From NCBI GenBank assembly GCA_943737045.1, contig CALSFV010000013.1, positions 720,501 to 784,500 on the forward strand: a stretch of DNA of 64,000 bases. Reading direction: 5' to 3'. This DNA is from Parapristionchus giblindavisi. Lineage: Eukaryota > Nematoda > Chromadorea > Rhabditida > Diplogasteridae. Below are positions 31,797 to 43,249 of this stretch, in pieces. How positions within the stretch are numbered: the first letter of the stretch is position 1; the number at the start of each line of letters is the position of its first letter. The position numbers and the translations under genes were made by a program. The notes under the pieces were generated by a model, which was not told where the DNA came from, did not search any database, and saw nothing but the letters and a program-made list of their open reading frames with translations.

Positions 31797-33662
31797 TAAG
31801 ATGGACGAGCGGTCCAAGGCGCTGGTTTAAGACACCGGCTCGGTAAGAATCGAGGGTTGAGCCAGTGACCCCGGACATCGACCTCACCGATTTGGCTCAA
31901 AATTTTTTTGTGGATACCCCCATGGCCCTCCATCACAAATGGGTATTCATTTGGGCTGGGTCCTTGAAACATAAATGTGGCGGGTTCTCGAAATTTGAAA
32001 ACTCGATTTTCACCAAAAAAAAGTGGAGCGACCTAGGTTCAATGTTAGTGTCGATTAATTATAAGTATGCCTAGACAACAAAAACTCGCTATAGAACGGT
32101 TCGGATATCCGATCGCAAACTGATTTTTTCACCTCCTCATATCACATTAAAATTAATTAAAATTTTAAATTACAAAATCGCACAATTATTTTTGTCTTAT
32201 CTTATAGAGCAAAAAATTCCGCGTCGAATGAAGCTAAAAATTAAAAAATCGATAGACCCCTATTTTGAGAAAAATGGGCCTGACCATGAGTCGAAAATAT
32301 TTTTGTTTTTAAAACCCCTCATGTTTGTGCTCATATTGAAGAGCTCTTCGAGTGGAACAACTTTCGTGTTGAACGTTTTATCTGAAACTCATGTACAAGA
32401 GAGTTTCACACGTTTACCTACAATTTTGAGTAAAACGAAAATAAAATATTTTTAAAACAAAAAAGCGCAGTCCATTTTTTACCTCATCTTATAGAGCAAA
32501 CAATTCCGCGTCGAATGAAGCTAAAAATTAAAAAATCGATAGACCCCTATTTTGAGAAAAATGGGCCTGACCATGAGTCGAAAATATTTTTGTTTTCAAA
32601 CCCCCTCATGTTTGTGCTCATATTGAAGAACTCGTCGAGTAGAACAACTTTCATGTTGAACGTTTTGTCAGAAACTCATGTATAAGAGAGATACACACGA
32701 TTTTGCATAAAAATATTTTTATTTCGCTTAACTCAAAATTGGTCACAAAATCGTGTGTATCTCTCTTGTACTTGAGTATCAGAAAAAATGTCCAACGCGA
32801 AAGTTGTTCTACTCAAAAAGATCTTCAATATGAGCACAAACATGAGTGGGTTTGAAAACAAAAATATTTTCGAGTCATGGTTAGGCCCATTTTTCTCAAA
32901 ATAGGGGTCTATCGATTTTTTATTTTTTACCCTTATTTGACGCGGAATTGTTTGCTCTATAAGATGAGGTAAAAATTGGACTGCGCTTTTTTGTTTTAAA
33001 AATATTTTATTTTCGTTTTACTCAAAATTGTAGGTAAACGTGTGAAACTCTCTTGTACATGAGTTTCAGATAAAACGTTCAACACGAAAGTTGTTCCACT
33101 CGAAGAGCTCTTCAATATGGAAACAAACATGAGGGGTTTTAAAAACAAAAATATTTTCGACTCATGGTCAGGCCCATTTTTCTCAAAATAGGGGTCTATC
33201 GATTTTTTTAATTTTCAGCCTCATTCGACGCGGAATTTTTTGCTCTATAAGATAAGGCAAAAATAATTGTGCGATTTTGTAATTTAACATTTTAATTAAT
33301 TTTAATGTGTTTTGAGGAGGTAAAAAAATCAGTTTGCGATCGGATATCCGAACCGTCCTATAGCGAGATTTTGTTGTCTAGGCATACTTGTAATGAATCG
33401 ACACTAACATTGAACCTAGGTCGCTCCACTTTTTTTTGGCGAAAATCGAGTTTTCAAATTTCGAGAACCCGCCACATTTATGTTTCAAGGACCCAGCCCA
33501 AATGAATACCCATTTTGTGATGGGGGGCCATGGGGGTATCCACAAAAAAATTTTGAGCCAAATCGGTGAGGTCGATGTCCGGCACTACCGGGAGTCTTAC
33601 TGAGCCGGTGTCTTAAGGCACCAGTCTCTTCGGAGGCGTGGGTTCGAATCCCACTCTCATCA
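31797..33662 (+). pseudogene. tRNA-Leu(AAG) split by a 1.78-kb insertion
   Basis: The 5' part (to the anticodon loop GGTTTAA, 31830) and the 3' part (GGCACCAG to the discriminator A, 33617-33662) match the intact tRNA-Leu at 4787-4868. The break is exactly within the TTAA of the anticodon loop, which is duplicated on both sides of the insertion. The 5' part also has several substitutions, including a damaged acceptor strand, so the gene is dead. Confidence 0.92.
31831..33612. mobile_element. 1782-bp TTAA foldback element, copy 2
   Basis: TTAA at 31827-31830 and 33613-33616; ends GACACCGGCTCGGTAAG and its near-complement. The arms (to about 32700 and from about 32750) are inverted copies of each other, and each contains an internal direct duplication of a block of about 100 bp that includes AATTCCGCGTCGAATG. 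No transposase. The TTAA target suggests mobilisation by a piggyBac-type or other TTAA-specific transposase in trans. Confidence 0.93.
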
Positions 33663-34119
33663 GAAATGTTTTGCTCATTTTTATTTCACATTCTTCTTAG
33701 ATGTTGTATGTGGACAAGAATTTCAAATCGTTTTATCGAAAACAAAACGAGGAAGAGTATTTTGTGGTAAAAACGAGGGGCTTATTTTCCTACAATACAT
33801 TATTTGCTTGATTGAAGTGAGCACCCAAAGCGATGTGAAAGCTCGATAACGAAAATAATAACGAACGACGCTATGCAAATATTTCATCTTTAATAGAACA
33901 TTAAACCATCACATAACTGTCGAACGTCAATTAAAAATATGCTGGGTAACTGGGGCAATGGCAATATCAATGGAAAACCGGTATGAAATTGGAACCGTAA
34001 AGGGATTTCTGGAAAAAAGTTTTCAGAGGTATGCTACTTATTGGAATAGACTGTGTGTACATTTAGGACCGTAAAATGGTGGGATCCGAGAATTATAAAT
34101 CAACCATCCGGTAAGTAGG

Positions 34120-37100
34120 CTATTTCATATTCAGATTCAAATCAGCGAACCATTCCGCTTGCAGACGATCACAGTCCTTGTCGACGACCTATAAGAAAAT
34201 GATATGTAAGTAGTTATTCTCGACTAATTCGAAACTATCTTTAGAAACTACTATGTAACTACTATGTTTCAAACCTTTAGAGTATACATTTTATTTCGAT
34301 TTTTTCACTCATAATATCGTTTTGCATCTAATTTCGCGCGTTTGCATTGCAAAAAATGTAACCTATAATATGTGATTGATTACTGTGATAATATCCTATA
34401 AATATCCTAAACATACTAAACTCCCAGATGAATCAACAATTGATTCATTCGTTTTGTTATTCGAATTTCATTAGTCAGAAAGTAAACACTCTTTAGCAAA
34501 TTGTTCACTGTTCTCATATGGAATACATTTGCTGTTAACCATTCCGAACAACAAGAGATCCGTTCGCAAATTGGTGATGTACTAGTTGTTTATATATACA
34601 GATTCAGTTTAGCTTAAACATAAATATCAAGATTATGCTCTCGATGTGCATGGATGGCCACTCTTTGCATGTTGCATGTCTCAGAAATCAGTTAAGCCGA
34701 CAACAAGATAGAACGATATAGTCATAGAGAAAGAGAGCGAGCCAGATAAAACGAGAGAAAAGGACAAGGAAGAAAACATGATGGGGGTGATCCAATAGAG
34801 ATCCATACCAGATGTACTATGTATACAATGAGAGAAAGAGGATGAGAGACAAAGGATCGGAGAGAAATGAGAGGGGAATATAAGAGGAAGAGGAACAGAG
34901 AAAACGGGAGAAAGGATTTGAATGATGGATGAATCAGAGGAACACGTACTCCCACGTAGAACACGTATGCCGTGTTTTAAAACGCACTCTCTGTAACAGC
35001 GGAGGGGCATTCAAATTGCGACTGAAATCTTTGTGAGGTGCAATAATCGAAATTCAGCTTAACTTGGAGCAACATTTTTCGGTTAAAAGAGATGCGCAGG
35101 CTGGTAAAAAATTTTTTCAATGTATGCTAGGCATTTATATTTCATTATCGGGAAAATCAATCAATCAATTTATACATATTAAGTATATTACTAGATGAAG
35201 TTATCGGTAAAGTGTTATTTTATAAAAGATAAGGAATTGAGTACCTGTGAGTGAATATTCGGATAGACGAGGAAGTAGAATAAACAGAATATGACGAAAC
35301 CGAAGAAGAAGATCATCTAGAATATTCTTTTTATTTTTTTCACATTGGAGTGTTTATGTTTGCGCAAAAAACGTACAACTTTTATAGCTAGGATTTGGGT
35401 ATTACCTGTGTTATCCAATGAAATCGATGCATAAACTGTGGTGTGAACTGTACATTTCGTTTTCGATCTCTGAAATTTACTTTTTATTATACTTCTGTAA
35501 CTCCAGAATGATCCGACTGATGTACAACAAGGTCATTATTTAAAATTTCGCCTGGTTATGGCAAAAATACGACGTCAGGTAAATTTTTACTACAGGTAAA
35601 TTTTTTTAAAGCATAATTTTTCTTTCTTCCGAGAGCAAAACAATGAATTATCCTTACGATATGGGAGGCATGGGCACAATTCCTCCATTCTTTCCATTCT
35701 CGATCTGGATCGCTGTATAGTCACTGCCGTTTGCAGACAGACGAACACTGAAATTTAAAAATTTATTTATTTAAATCTGAAAAATGTTTGAACTTCCAGA
35801 TGAAATTAGCATTATTCATTAACACTTTCGCTGTAAATACATTGAAAAAAAACAGTGAGAGGGATGAGTTGTTATGTAAAACATGGTTTGAGATGAAGGA
35901 TGTCAGTGAAATAAAGATTCTGAGAAGTTAGCAAGAAAAGAAAACAGACACAATCATGATAATTTTAGTCCAGTGACAATAATATAATATAATAGATCAA
36001 AAGGCTGGACGTGTGATACCGTAGTGCGCTGGCGAAGTGAAAAACGAGTCCAGCATTATGCTACTTTTCATGATCAGATTAATCTTTTTTAGCATTGCAG
36101 AAAGCCAGAGCATCTTAATGATTACGCGCCATAATCCTGTTATATACTCAGTGAGTACTCACTCCCCGCTCTCCGACTATAAGGATTGCGACAAAGACTT
36201 CTAACCATCAACTGCCTTAACCACAAGCAACCAAGTATCGTACATCGAAAATTCATTGGATCATGAATCGCCAGAAACACTCTGAGCCACTCTGGTGATT
36301 ATGGCCGAATGAGGCATTTTCGTGCTCTCTCTTTCTTTTCATTATTTTACTTTCACTCTAATCTAGTTAGTCCGCGAGAATCGCATTTTTATATTGTGTT
36401 ATTCACAAAATCATCATGTTTATTTATTAATAAGTCGTTCCGATGAAAACATTTTGGGGAGCTACCGATTTCCCGGTTCCGGTTCTGTGATATCATCGGA
36501 ACGATTTATTAATAAATAAAAATGATGATTTTGTGAAAAAACACAATATAAAAATGCAATTCTCGCGGACTAACTAGATTAGAGTGAAAGAAAAATAATG
36601 AAAAGAAAGAGAGAGCACGAAAATGCCTCATTCGGCCATAATCGCCGTTGAATCACCAGAGTGGCTCAGAGTGCTTCTGGCGATTCATGATCCAATGAAT
36701 TTTCGATGTACGATACAGTAATCCTTACGATGATTTCGTCCTCTGTTTCGAATTGTACTCCCGAAGTGGGCTTACAGGGCGACCGGCAGAGTGGGTGGCC
36801 AACTTCAGAAGGGGAGCCATTCCCGCGACGATTGAGGTGTCCCTGATTAAGGGGGAGAGTTAGGTATACGGTGTGGTTATTGATTAGTGGGGGAAATGAA
36901 GTTTACTTAACAGGACAGAAGAATTACAATTAGTAGTGAATCCATTGTCTCGAAAGTTTAAACTTTACGGATAGATACTTTCAGAAAGCGGCAGTGTCTT
37001 GACATCGGTTTCTCTCCCTTCTTTAACAGGACAGCAAAGAGGAAGGACAGTAACATAGAGGCCCATTACTTGCACCCTTCAAATTTAAAAAAAAGAATAT

Positions 37101-40100
37101 CGATTACCTTGCAATGCGCAATCGTTGCCGCATGTACTTGACGAGAGCGAGCTTGATTAGAGAACAGAAGACGATGCAGAAGCATGTTCCTGCATATTTA
37201 TTTATTTCTTATTTGTTAAAAGGTTTGAAACTCTCCGCTATGCCAATACTCTCTCGCTTTGTTGTCTGCGAAAAAGTGTTGCCTGAACGGAGAGATTCAA
37301 ATTAGCTCGCGGTATGCCTTCTACCATCAGCTATTACACCAACAATGAAGGAAACAGGCGATAAGTAACCAATCAGTGATGAAAATTTCTATTTATTTTC
37401 AGTTACATATTATTTTTTAATGTTTCAAAGATCAAAATTATGAATAGTAATTAAGTCCTCAATTCCTCTTTATGTTGGCCATTTTCCAACCTGTATCAAC
37501 TATGTTTTAGGGTCTTACTACTCACCCAAATAGACGTCCATGGCCTTCAGATAACTGACTCTCGGCATGACTTCATTGTAGGAGAACAGTAAGAAGGTGA
37601 TAGTGAGAATGATCGAGATCATGTCCTTAAAGATTGAATATTATGAATACTAAAGGCACACCCCAAGCTAATTTTACTCTCCGCATTGGTTATACTCTCT
37701 CGTAGGCAAAGAAAGTGAGAGAGTATTGCCAGAGCGGAGAGTTTCAAAGTATCTTGGGGCATGGCTTTAAAGGTTGAATATTAAAGATCAAAATATAAAA
37801 TGATAAGGATAAAAATGTGCTATCCACGGAGCATAAGATCTGTGAAGTCTTTGATTTAACCCTTCACAGGTCTTATGATCCGTGGATATTTTTTTCTGTG
37901 CGTAATAATGAGGCTCAAATTATATAATCAAGAAAATTGCAACTCATTAATAGAAATAGAGGTGTGTATATTTGTATCGTAATTTGATTTTTGAGTACTG
38001 CCAATATTCAGTTGCTTTCTTATCATAAGCCCTTTCTCTGAATAGCTCCTATTTCGAGGCCACCTGGTCAATTTATTTCTTGCCTAAATTCTGCCTTGTG
38101 TCTAATTTAATTCGCCTGTTTCAGGATTCTTATCAGACTTAGGCAATCGTTTCTTCCTTCACTACCTATTCAGCGTACTTTAATTACCTCGAGTTCATCT
38201 GAAACTTTCCAATCCGTTACATCCTCCAATGCAATGTACCTGCGAGAGCCCTTGGGGATATTCAATTAATCACGTCACGGCGAAGTACTTTCGGCTCTAA
38301 TCTATTTCCAGAACCACAATCAATCTTTTCTAATCATTATCCGAAAATCTCTTTCGTACCAGGCTGATTTGTGTTGCACGATGGACTACTAAATGTCAGC
38401 GCAGTCTCTATTGTTTCACTTTTGAATGCAGTCCCCAGGGGAGCGGTCACGCTAACTCACTGCCGAGTTGCACACACTCTTTTTGAGTTTGGACCTCGGA
38501 CTTTTTTTTCGTCTTTCTGTTCGAAATTGGACTATGATGTGATATGAAATTGGTAAAAATAGAAAAGAGGAAAGAATTCGAATTTAACCTAAACGATTGA
38601 GAGGAAACTTTGTAAGCTCTAAAATCACGAATTGGGCTATCCAGAAAGTGGGAAATGGGGAGAAATTTTAGATATTGGGTTAAAAATGGGAAACCAGAAA
38701 TGGAAAACCGATGAACCTGGAAGCTGGTTTCGTTTTCCATCCATAATGATACCCATGAGGTGATGACTACGGCCGTTGACGGAATGATCAGTTGCAGAAA
38801 ACAGAACCCGGCCGCACGAGAGAACACAAAGCAGACGTACAGGCGTGAATAGTCACCTGTAAAGATCAAAGATCAAAGATCAAAACTTTTATAGATTTCA
38901 TTCGTGTCTGAGATCTCATTGTCAGCCATTATCTTGTTTCATGTCCGAAAATTCGGAGAAGTTGGTAGGATAATTCCCCAAATTTATGGTAATTCCCCTC
39001 TTCGGGAACTACAAACTCCCTGTCGGTCTTCTTGGACTCGAGAATTGTGGGATCGGAAGATAAGCAAATTAAGATCAACGCCAATATTCTGGGACTGTCG
39101 CACTCACAGCGAACTGTCTCATATATGAGACACTCAGTGACGAAGTAAGCTTGATTCGCGACTGAGTGACTCACATATGAGACAATTGGAGTGGCTAAGG
39201 TCGTGAGCGAGGGTAGAGAACAAAGAGACAATTGGTGTCTCATATTTGAGAGACTCACCTACTCTTTTGAGATTAGCAAAAGATTTTGCACTGAGCGGGT
39301 ACCGAACTGGCGTTGAACCATACTACCGCACACTAGCCAAGCACCGTACCACTGCGCTACTTAGACATGAAGTCACACAGAACAGAACTCAATGACTATA
39401 CGAGAGGGAGGCGCGCAACTCTTGTCTCATTAGCCAGACACCGTGAGACACTGATTGTCTCATAACTGCTTTGAGTCATCAACTGTCTCACATGTGAGAC
39501 ACACCGCAATGATGAGCCAATATTTTCCGAGACAATCTAGTGAGACATTCACTATCTAAGTCATTTCGCTGTGAGTGCGGGAGTAAGAAGAGCTTTTTCC
39601 CATGCAGATCAGAATCTACTCTTGATAAATATTTTTAAACTGACAATGAATGAAATGACAAAAATCTTGTGGATTTCAGCCTGACTCAATCAATATCTCG
39701 ATTCCTGTGAGTTGATAAGGAGAAGTACGTAGGATAATTCCCTAATTCCCTAATCCCCCTGTTTATTCCTGACAGTAGGATTATGGGTTTTTTTAAAGAA
39801 TTATTATACGGAATATGATTTTTTAGTAATGGATTGTGATTTTGTAGTTTATAAAAAAAAGGTATTTATGGCAATTTCCTGACAGTTGAGAGTAAGAACA
39901 TGTACCTGTGGCGTAGCTCTCCATGTGACTGGTCACATAGGCTTCAGTGATTTGAAAGTCGGGCAGACTGATGGCGTGTAGCTTCAGCGCCTCCCGCATA
40001 CCGTGGCTCCACTTGTACACCACTTTGTCCGCCGTGTACCCGTCTGGAATTAGGTCATATGTGAGATATTATGCATCAATTTCCAACTTCTGTTTAAAGT

Positions 40101-43098
40101 TATTTTGAAACTCACCCGAGATATTTTGAAATTCTCCACTCTGGGCGCACTCTCTCGCAAACGAGAGGGCGAGGCCAGAGCGGAGAATTTCGAATTAGCT
40201 AGGTCTGTGCCTTTAACCGTCGCAGAGAACAAATACCGAGGAACAATAACAACAACATTGATGTTCAGATAAAATGCATAGTTCAAAGATCAACTCACAG
40301 CTTTCAAAGCCCAATTTGCATAGCTGCACATCGAATGGAAAAAGCGTCAAGTCCATGCTGCACGAGGCAAGCAGTGATAGTCGACGAGAATAGAGAATGT
40401 TGCCCTCGTGATCCAAACTGTAGTTGGAACTATGTACTTTGATCTTTAATCTCACTGTCTTACCGTAGTAGCGATCTGTGTGTGATACTCTGTTTGCGTG
40501 GATTCTTCGAGGCTATGGCGTTAGGCACGAAGGTGTCGGGGTGCCAGAGAAAGTTCGAGTACGACTCATGTAGAGCGAGCTCGGTCTGCAAAATAATATA
40601 TATTACAAACACTCTGTCCCATTGTTGTCTGCTTCCGTGGCGCAATCGGCAGCGCGTTCGGCTGTTAACCGAAAGGTCGGTGGTTCGAACCCACCCGGGA
40701 GCGTTATGTTTTGCAACCCCGTGCATTCTAATAGCCTCGGGGGCTGTTTGCACACACATGAGCTGTCACATTTTGTTACACTGATTATGACCGATGAACG
40801 CGCGTATACTTATGAGTAGAAGGAGAAAGGGGCAGATGGAGAAATAGAGAGAATAAGATACAAATAGATAAAAGAAGGACGAATCGAAATTGAGTCATCT
40901 CATCTATTGATACACTTTAGTCCACGGCCCGAGAGTTCACGGGTGCAAATTTCGTCATCTTATACATATATATATTTTATCTTCATGCACACGCATGCAA
41001 CGACACATGAAAATGAATATGATCAAAAATAAATAGGTGATGATAATGAGTTCACTGTCTAGAAGAAGAAATAAGTGAAAGGTGACTTCAAATTAAATCT
41101 ATAATATTACTTTTCTCGGTATGAACCTTGGAGACCGATCGAATAAATGTAAAATAACACAGAGTGTTGGATCATTTAACACAGCGCTACCATACACCAT
41201 AGAGTGTAAAGCATGTCCATGTGTCTTCTCTTTATCCCTGAACGAACCTTATTCTTGAAGTCCTTCGGCTTATACGTCAACCGAGGATCGTGCCAGAACT
41301 CCCGATAGAACAGCTCGAGCGAGTAGTCCTGAGAGATTGATCTTTGATCTCTGGTCTCTCCACTCCAATCTTACCATAGTAACCTCGGAAACCGATCGAA
41401 TATTGCTGACGACTATCGACACCTTGACCTCGACCGGTCCTGGAAATGGGCTGATTTCGGAAAATGGGCGGAGCCTGACAATGGAAACGGAAAACTGTAC
41501 CTCCATCGGTGTGTTCGGGCACCTGCCGATGGTCGTAGGCTATGCGACGGAGGAATTGTAGAAAGTCGCGTGTTTCCCTGAATTTAGAAAAAAATTATAA
41601 CATTGACGTAGCGGCCGAAACACCATAAGGCACACTATTAACTAACATATTAATAGTTTTATAATTTATTTTTAACGTGTAAGTAAACCACTCCATTTAT
41701 ATTACTAATTTAATAATAGCAACATTTCCATGACTATTTGAACTCGTGTTTGAGTTAGGATTAAGAAACGTCTTTAGTGTTTCCCATCATCTGAAATTTC
41801 ATATGATAGTTTTTTGAAGATATCGAATTTAAAGCGAAGTCTCTTATAATATCAAGCATTATGAAGAATTTCCAAAGGAAACTCAATTTCCTCAATAGTT
41901 TCTCATGAGCGAAGGAGCTCCGAAGTTAACCAACCCTTGCTGGAATATGCTGTCCTTGTTGAGCGAGCCCGGTGTGTAATCCTGGTTTTCATCCTCATCC
42001 TCCAAGTAGTCTTCATCTTCTACCTGAAAAAATGCAGCAAAAGTATTTGCCGCCAGCAGGGGTCGAACCTGCGACCTTGGGCTTATTAGACCCACGCTCT
42101 AACCGACTGAGCTATGGCGGCAGACACGTTACGCTTACCATGGAAGAGTGACGTCCCTTCTTGAGCACGAGGGCGCCTCGTACGCCATCCACGACCTAAA
42201 TTGAATTTTGAAATTGAATATAGTGTGTTTAAGGCTATTTTCGGACGTCTTTGAGCGTTTGCAGCTCGGCTGACACTCTATAAATTTCTGGTCCAATTCC
42301 CAATAGGCGAAAGCATGGGTTCATTAATCAGAAGCGGAGAAACAAGAAGGGTTGAGAGGGAGTAGTGGGTGAAGGGAAGAACGTTTGAATTGAATTCGGA
42401 TGAAAATGACATGTAAGTGTGGGTTATTCTAGCTGCGATTTTCTTAGTGTAACAGGTGTGAGAAATAGAAAGTATTATTATTATATTTTAAAGGATAGTT
42501 TCTAGGCATCTCAACGGTTACGGGTATGTTGCACAATTACAAGTAATTTCTGTGAAACATATTTCATTACAGAGTTTTGAGAAAACTGTGGGCAAACTTG
42601 TAGCAGACAATCGCTCAAAGGAGGCTCCCTTACTTGATGATACTCCATTAAAATAAATCATTAAATATTTTGTCAGTGGTTTTCAAACATGATATGTTTT
42701 TGCCGCACAAGCGCCTTTTTTCGATAGGCAGATTTTATATTTAGAATTGTGTGCTGCGAAATCTTAGCACACAGTGTTCGAACTATGAGCGTTGCAGGCG
42801 TTCAACATAATTGAATTTTGACAAAGCATCCTTCTCCTCTCATTCCATGCACTATAATTATCTTGATCTGTCGCTCATGGATCTTATCATATGTCGGCGA
42901 AACTATCGCACCCAATATCGCACATTCGACGGAATTTCTCCGCCATTTTGCTTTTTTTTCCTATATTATTGATGTTTGACCGATGGAAAAACGAGATAAG
43001 CAAGAAAAATAATCATCCAAGTATTTGGAAAAGAATCTAACCGGAAGCAATGCGTTTGCGAGTGCAAAGATGACGAAGACTGTACTGCTATTGATCAT
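34120..43098 (-). CDS. Cys-loop ligand-gated ion channel subunit (515 aa, 17 exons)
   Basis: Exons (minus): 43098-43042, 42195-42139, 42023-41935, 41577-41501, 41439-41375, 41328-41248, 40585-40464, 40429-40299, 40043-39906, 38856-38717, 37625-37526, 37189-37108, 36842-36729, 35747-35658, 35469-35406, 35316-35245, 34188-34120; 1548 nt, stop TAG. Signal peptide 1-15, acidic linker about 40-50, ligand-binding strands with [20 protein letters not shown] and [11 protein letters not shown] (about 103-164), Cys-loop C206..C220 with exactly 13 residues between ([15 protein letters not shown]), [15 protein letters not shown], then M1 about 288-312, M2 about 321-339 ([14 protein letters not shown]), [14 protein letters not shown] before M3, intracellular loop about 375-465, M4 about 470-487. 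It forms a pentameric receptor in the plasma membrane, in the nematode LGC group. The PAR anion motif before M2 is replaced by ETS (315-317), so ion selectivity is uncertain. Ligand unknown. The 40463-40430 intron is only 34 nt. Confidence 0.94.
36239..36712. mobile_element. foldback MITE in channel intron 13
   Basis: Same family as 9317-9801: ends CGTACATCGAAAATTCA, inner blocks GATCATGAATCGCCAGAA and CTAGTTAGTCCGCGAGAATC, and a centre with CGTTCCGATG/CATCGGAACG arms. It begins 16 bases inside the donor of exon 13, so the insertion narrowly missed the splice site. Confidence 0.88.
37214..37322. mobile_element. family A palindromic MITE, diverged copy
   Basis: GAAACTCTCCGCTATGCC..GAACGGAGAGATTCAAATTAGCTC arms in channel intron 11. 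It belongs with 37651-37770, 45188-45297 and the phospholipase intron copies. Confidence 0.75.
37651..37770. mobile_element. family A palindromic TTAA MITE
   Basis: Arms AAGGCACACCCCAAGCTAAT and complement; the core is CTCTCTCG TAGGCAAAGAAAG TGAGAGAG. It lies in channel intron 10, only about 26 bases from the acceptor of exon 11. The 3' TTTAA is visible, but the left target site is degraded. Confidence 0.82.
39093..39580. repeat. foldback element with repeated GAGACA palindromes
   Basis: Outer arms GTCGCACTCACAGCGAA / TTCGCTGTGAGTGCG. Inside are at least four palindromes of the type TGTCTCATATATGAGACA and several half sites, plus a tRNA-like segment on the minus strand (39360-39293: A-box TAGCGCAGTGG, B-box GGTTCAACGCC). 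It lies in channel intron 9. Confidence 0.8.
40631..40703 (+). tRNA. tRNA-Asn(GTT) within a channel-gene intron
   Basis: A 73-base cloverleaf with acceptor GCTTCCG/CGGGAGC (one T-G), D arm GCGC/GCGC, anticodon arm TTCGG CTGTTAA CCGAA (anticodon GTT), T arm GGTGG/CCACC, discriminator G. It is antisense to the host gene, in intron 6 (41247-40586), 45 bases from the exon 7 acceptor. Confidence 0.94.
42048..42121 (-). tRNA. tRNA-Ile(AAT), copy 3, filling a channel-gene intron
   Basis: A perfect 74-base cloverleaf, identical in the body to 31187-31260. It is in the same orientation as the channel gene, inside intron 2 (42138-42024), which is only 115 nt long; the tRNA takes up about two thirds of it, leaving 17 bases to the donor and 24 to the acceptor. 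Confidence 0.94.
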
Positions 43099-43135
43099 CT
43101 GGTCATCTGGAATACAACATCTAGGAATTATTTAA

Positions 43136-43249
43136 CACCCCGAGCTAAATTTACTCTCTGCTCTGGCAATGCTCTCTCGTAGACAAAGAAAGCGAGAGAG
43201 AGAGAGAGCATTGCCAGAGCGGAGAATCAAATCAGCTCGGGTATGCATT
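43136..43249. mobile_element. family A palindromic TTAA MITE
   Basis: Starts after TTAA (43132-43135). Arms ACACCCCGAGCTAAATTTAC and a diverged complement, core CTCTCTCGTAGACAAAGAAAGCGAGAGAG. It lies just upstream of the channel start codon, so it is part of its 5' flank. Confidence 0.8.

Larger units (their letters stand above)
31060..34900. repeat. segmental duplicate of the 3.8-6.1 kb tRNA block
   Basis: The order tRNA-Ile, tRNA-Asn, tRNA-Leu and long flanks matches 3850-6080. Differences: family B MITE absent here; tRNA-Asn and about 150 bp deleted (join at about 31504); tRNA-Leu split by a 1.78-kb element; and the final exon of the ion-channel gene is present here only. So the ancestral segment probably lay at the 3' end of the channel gene. 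Confidence 0.8.
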
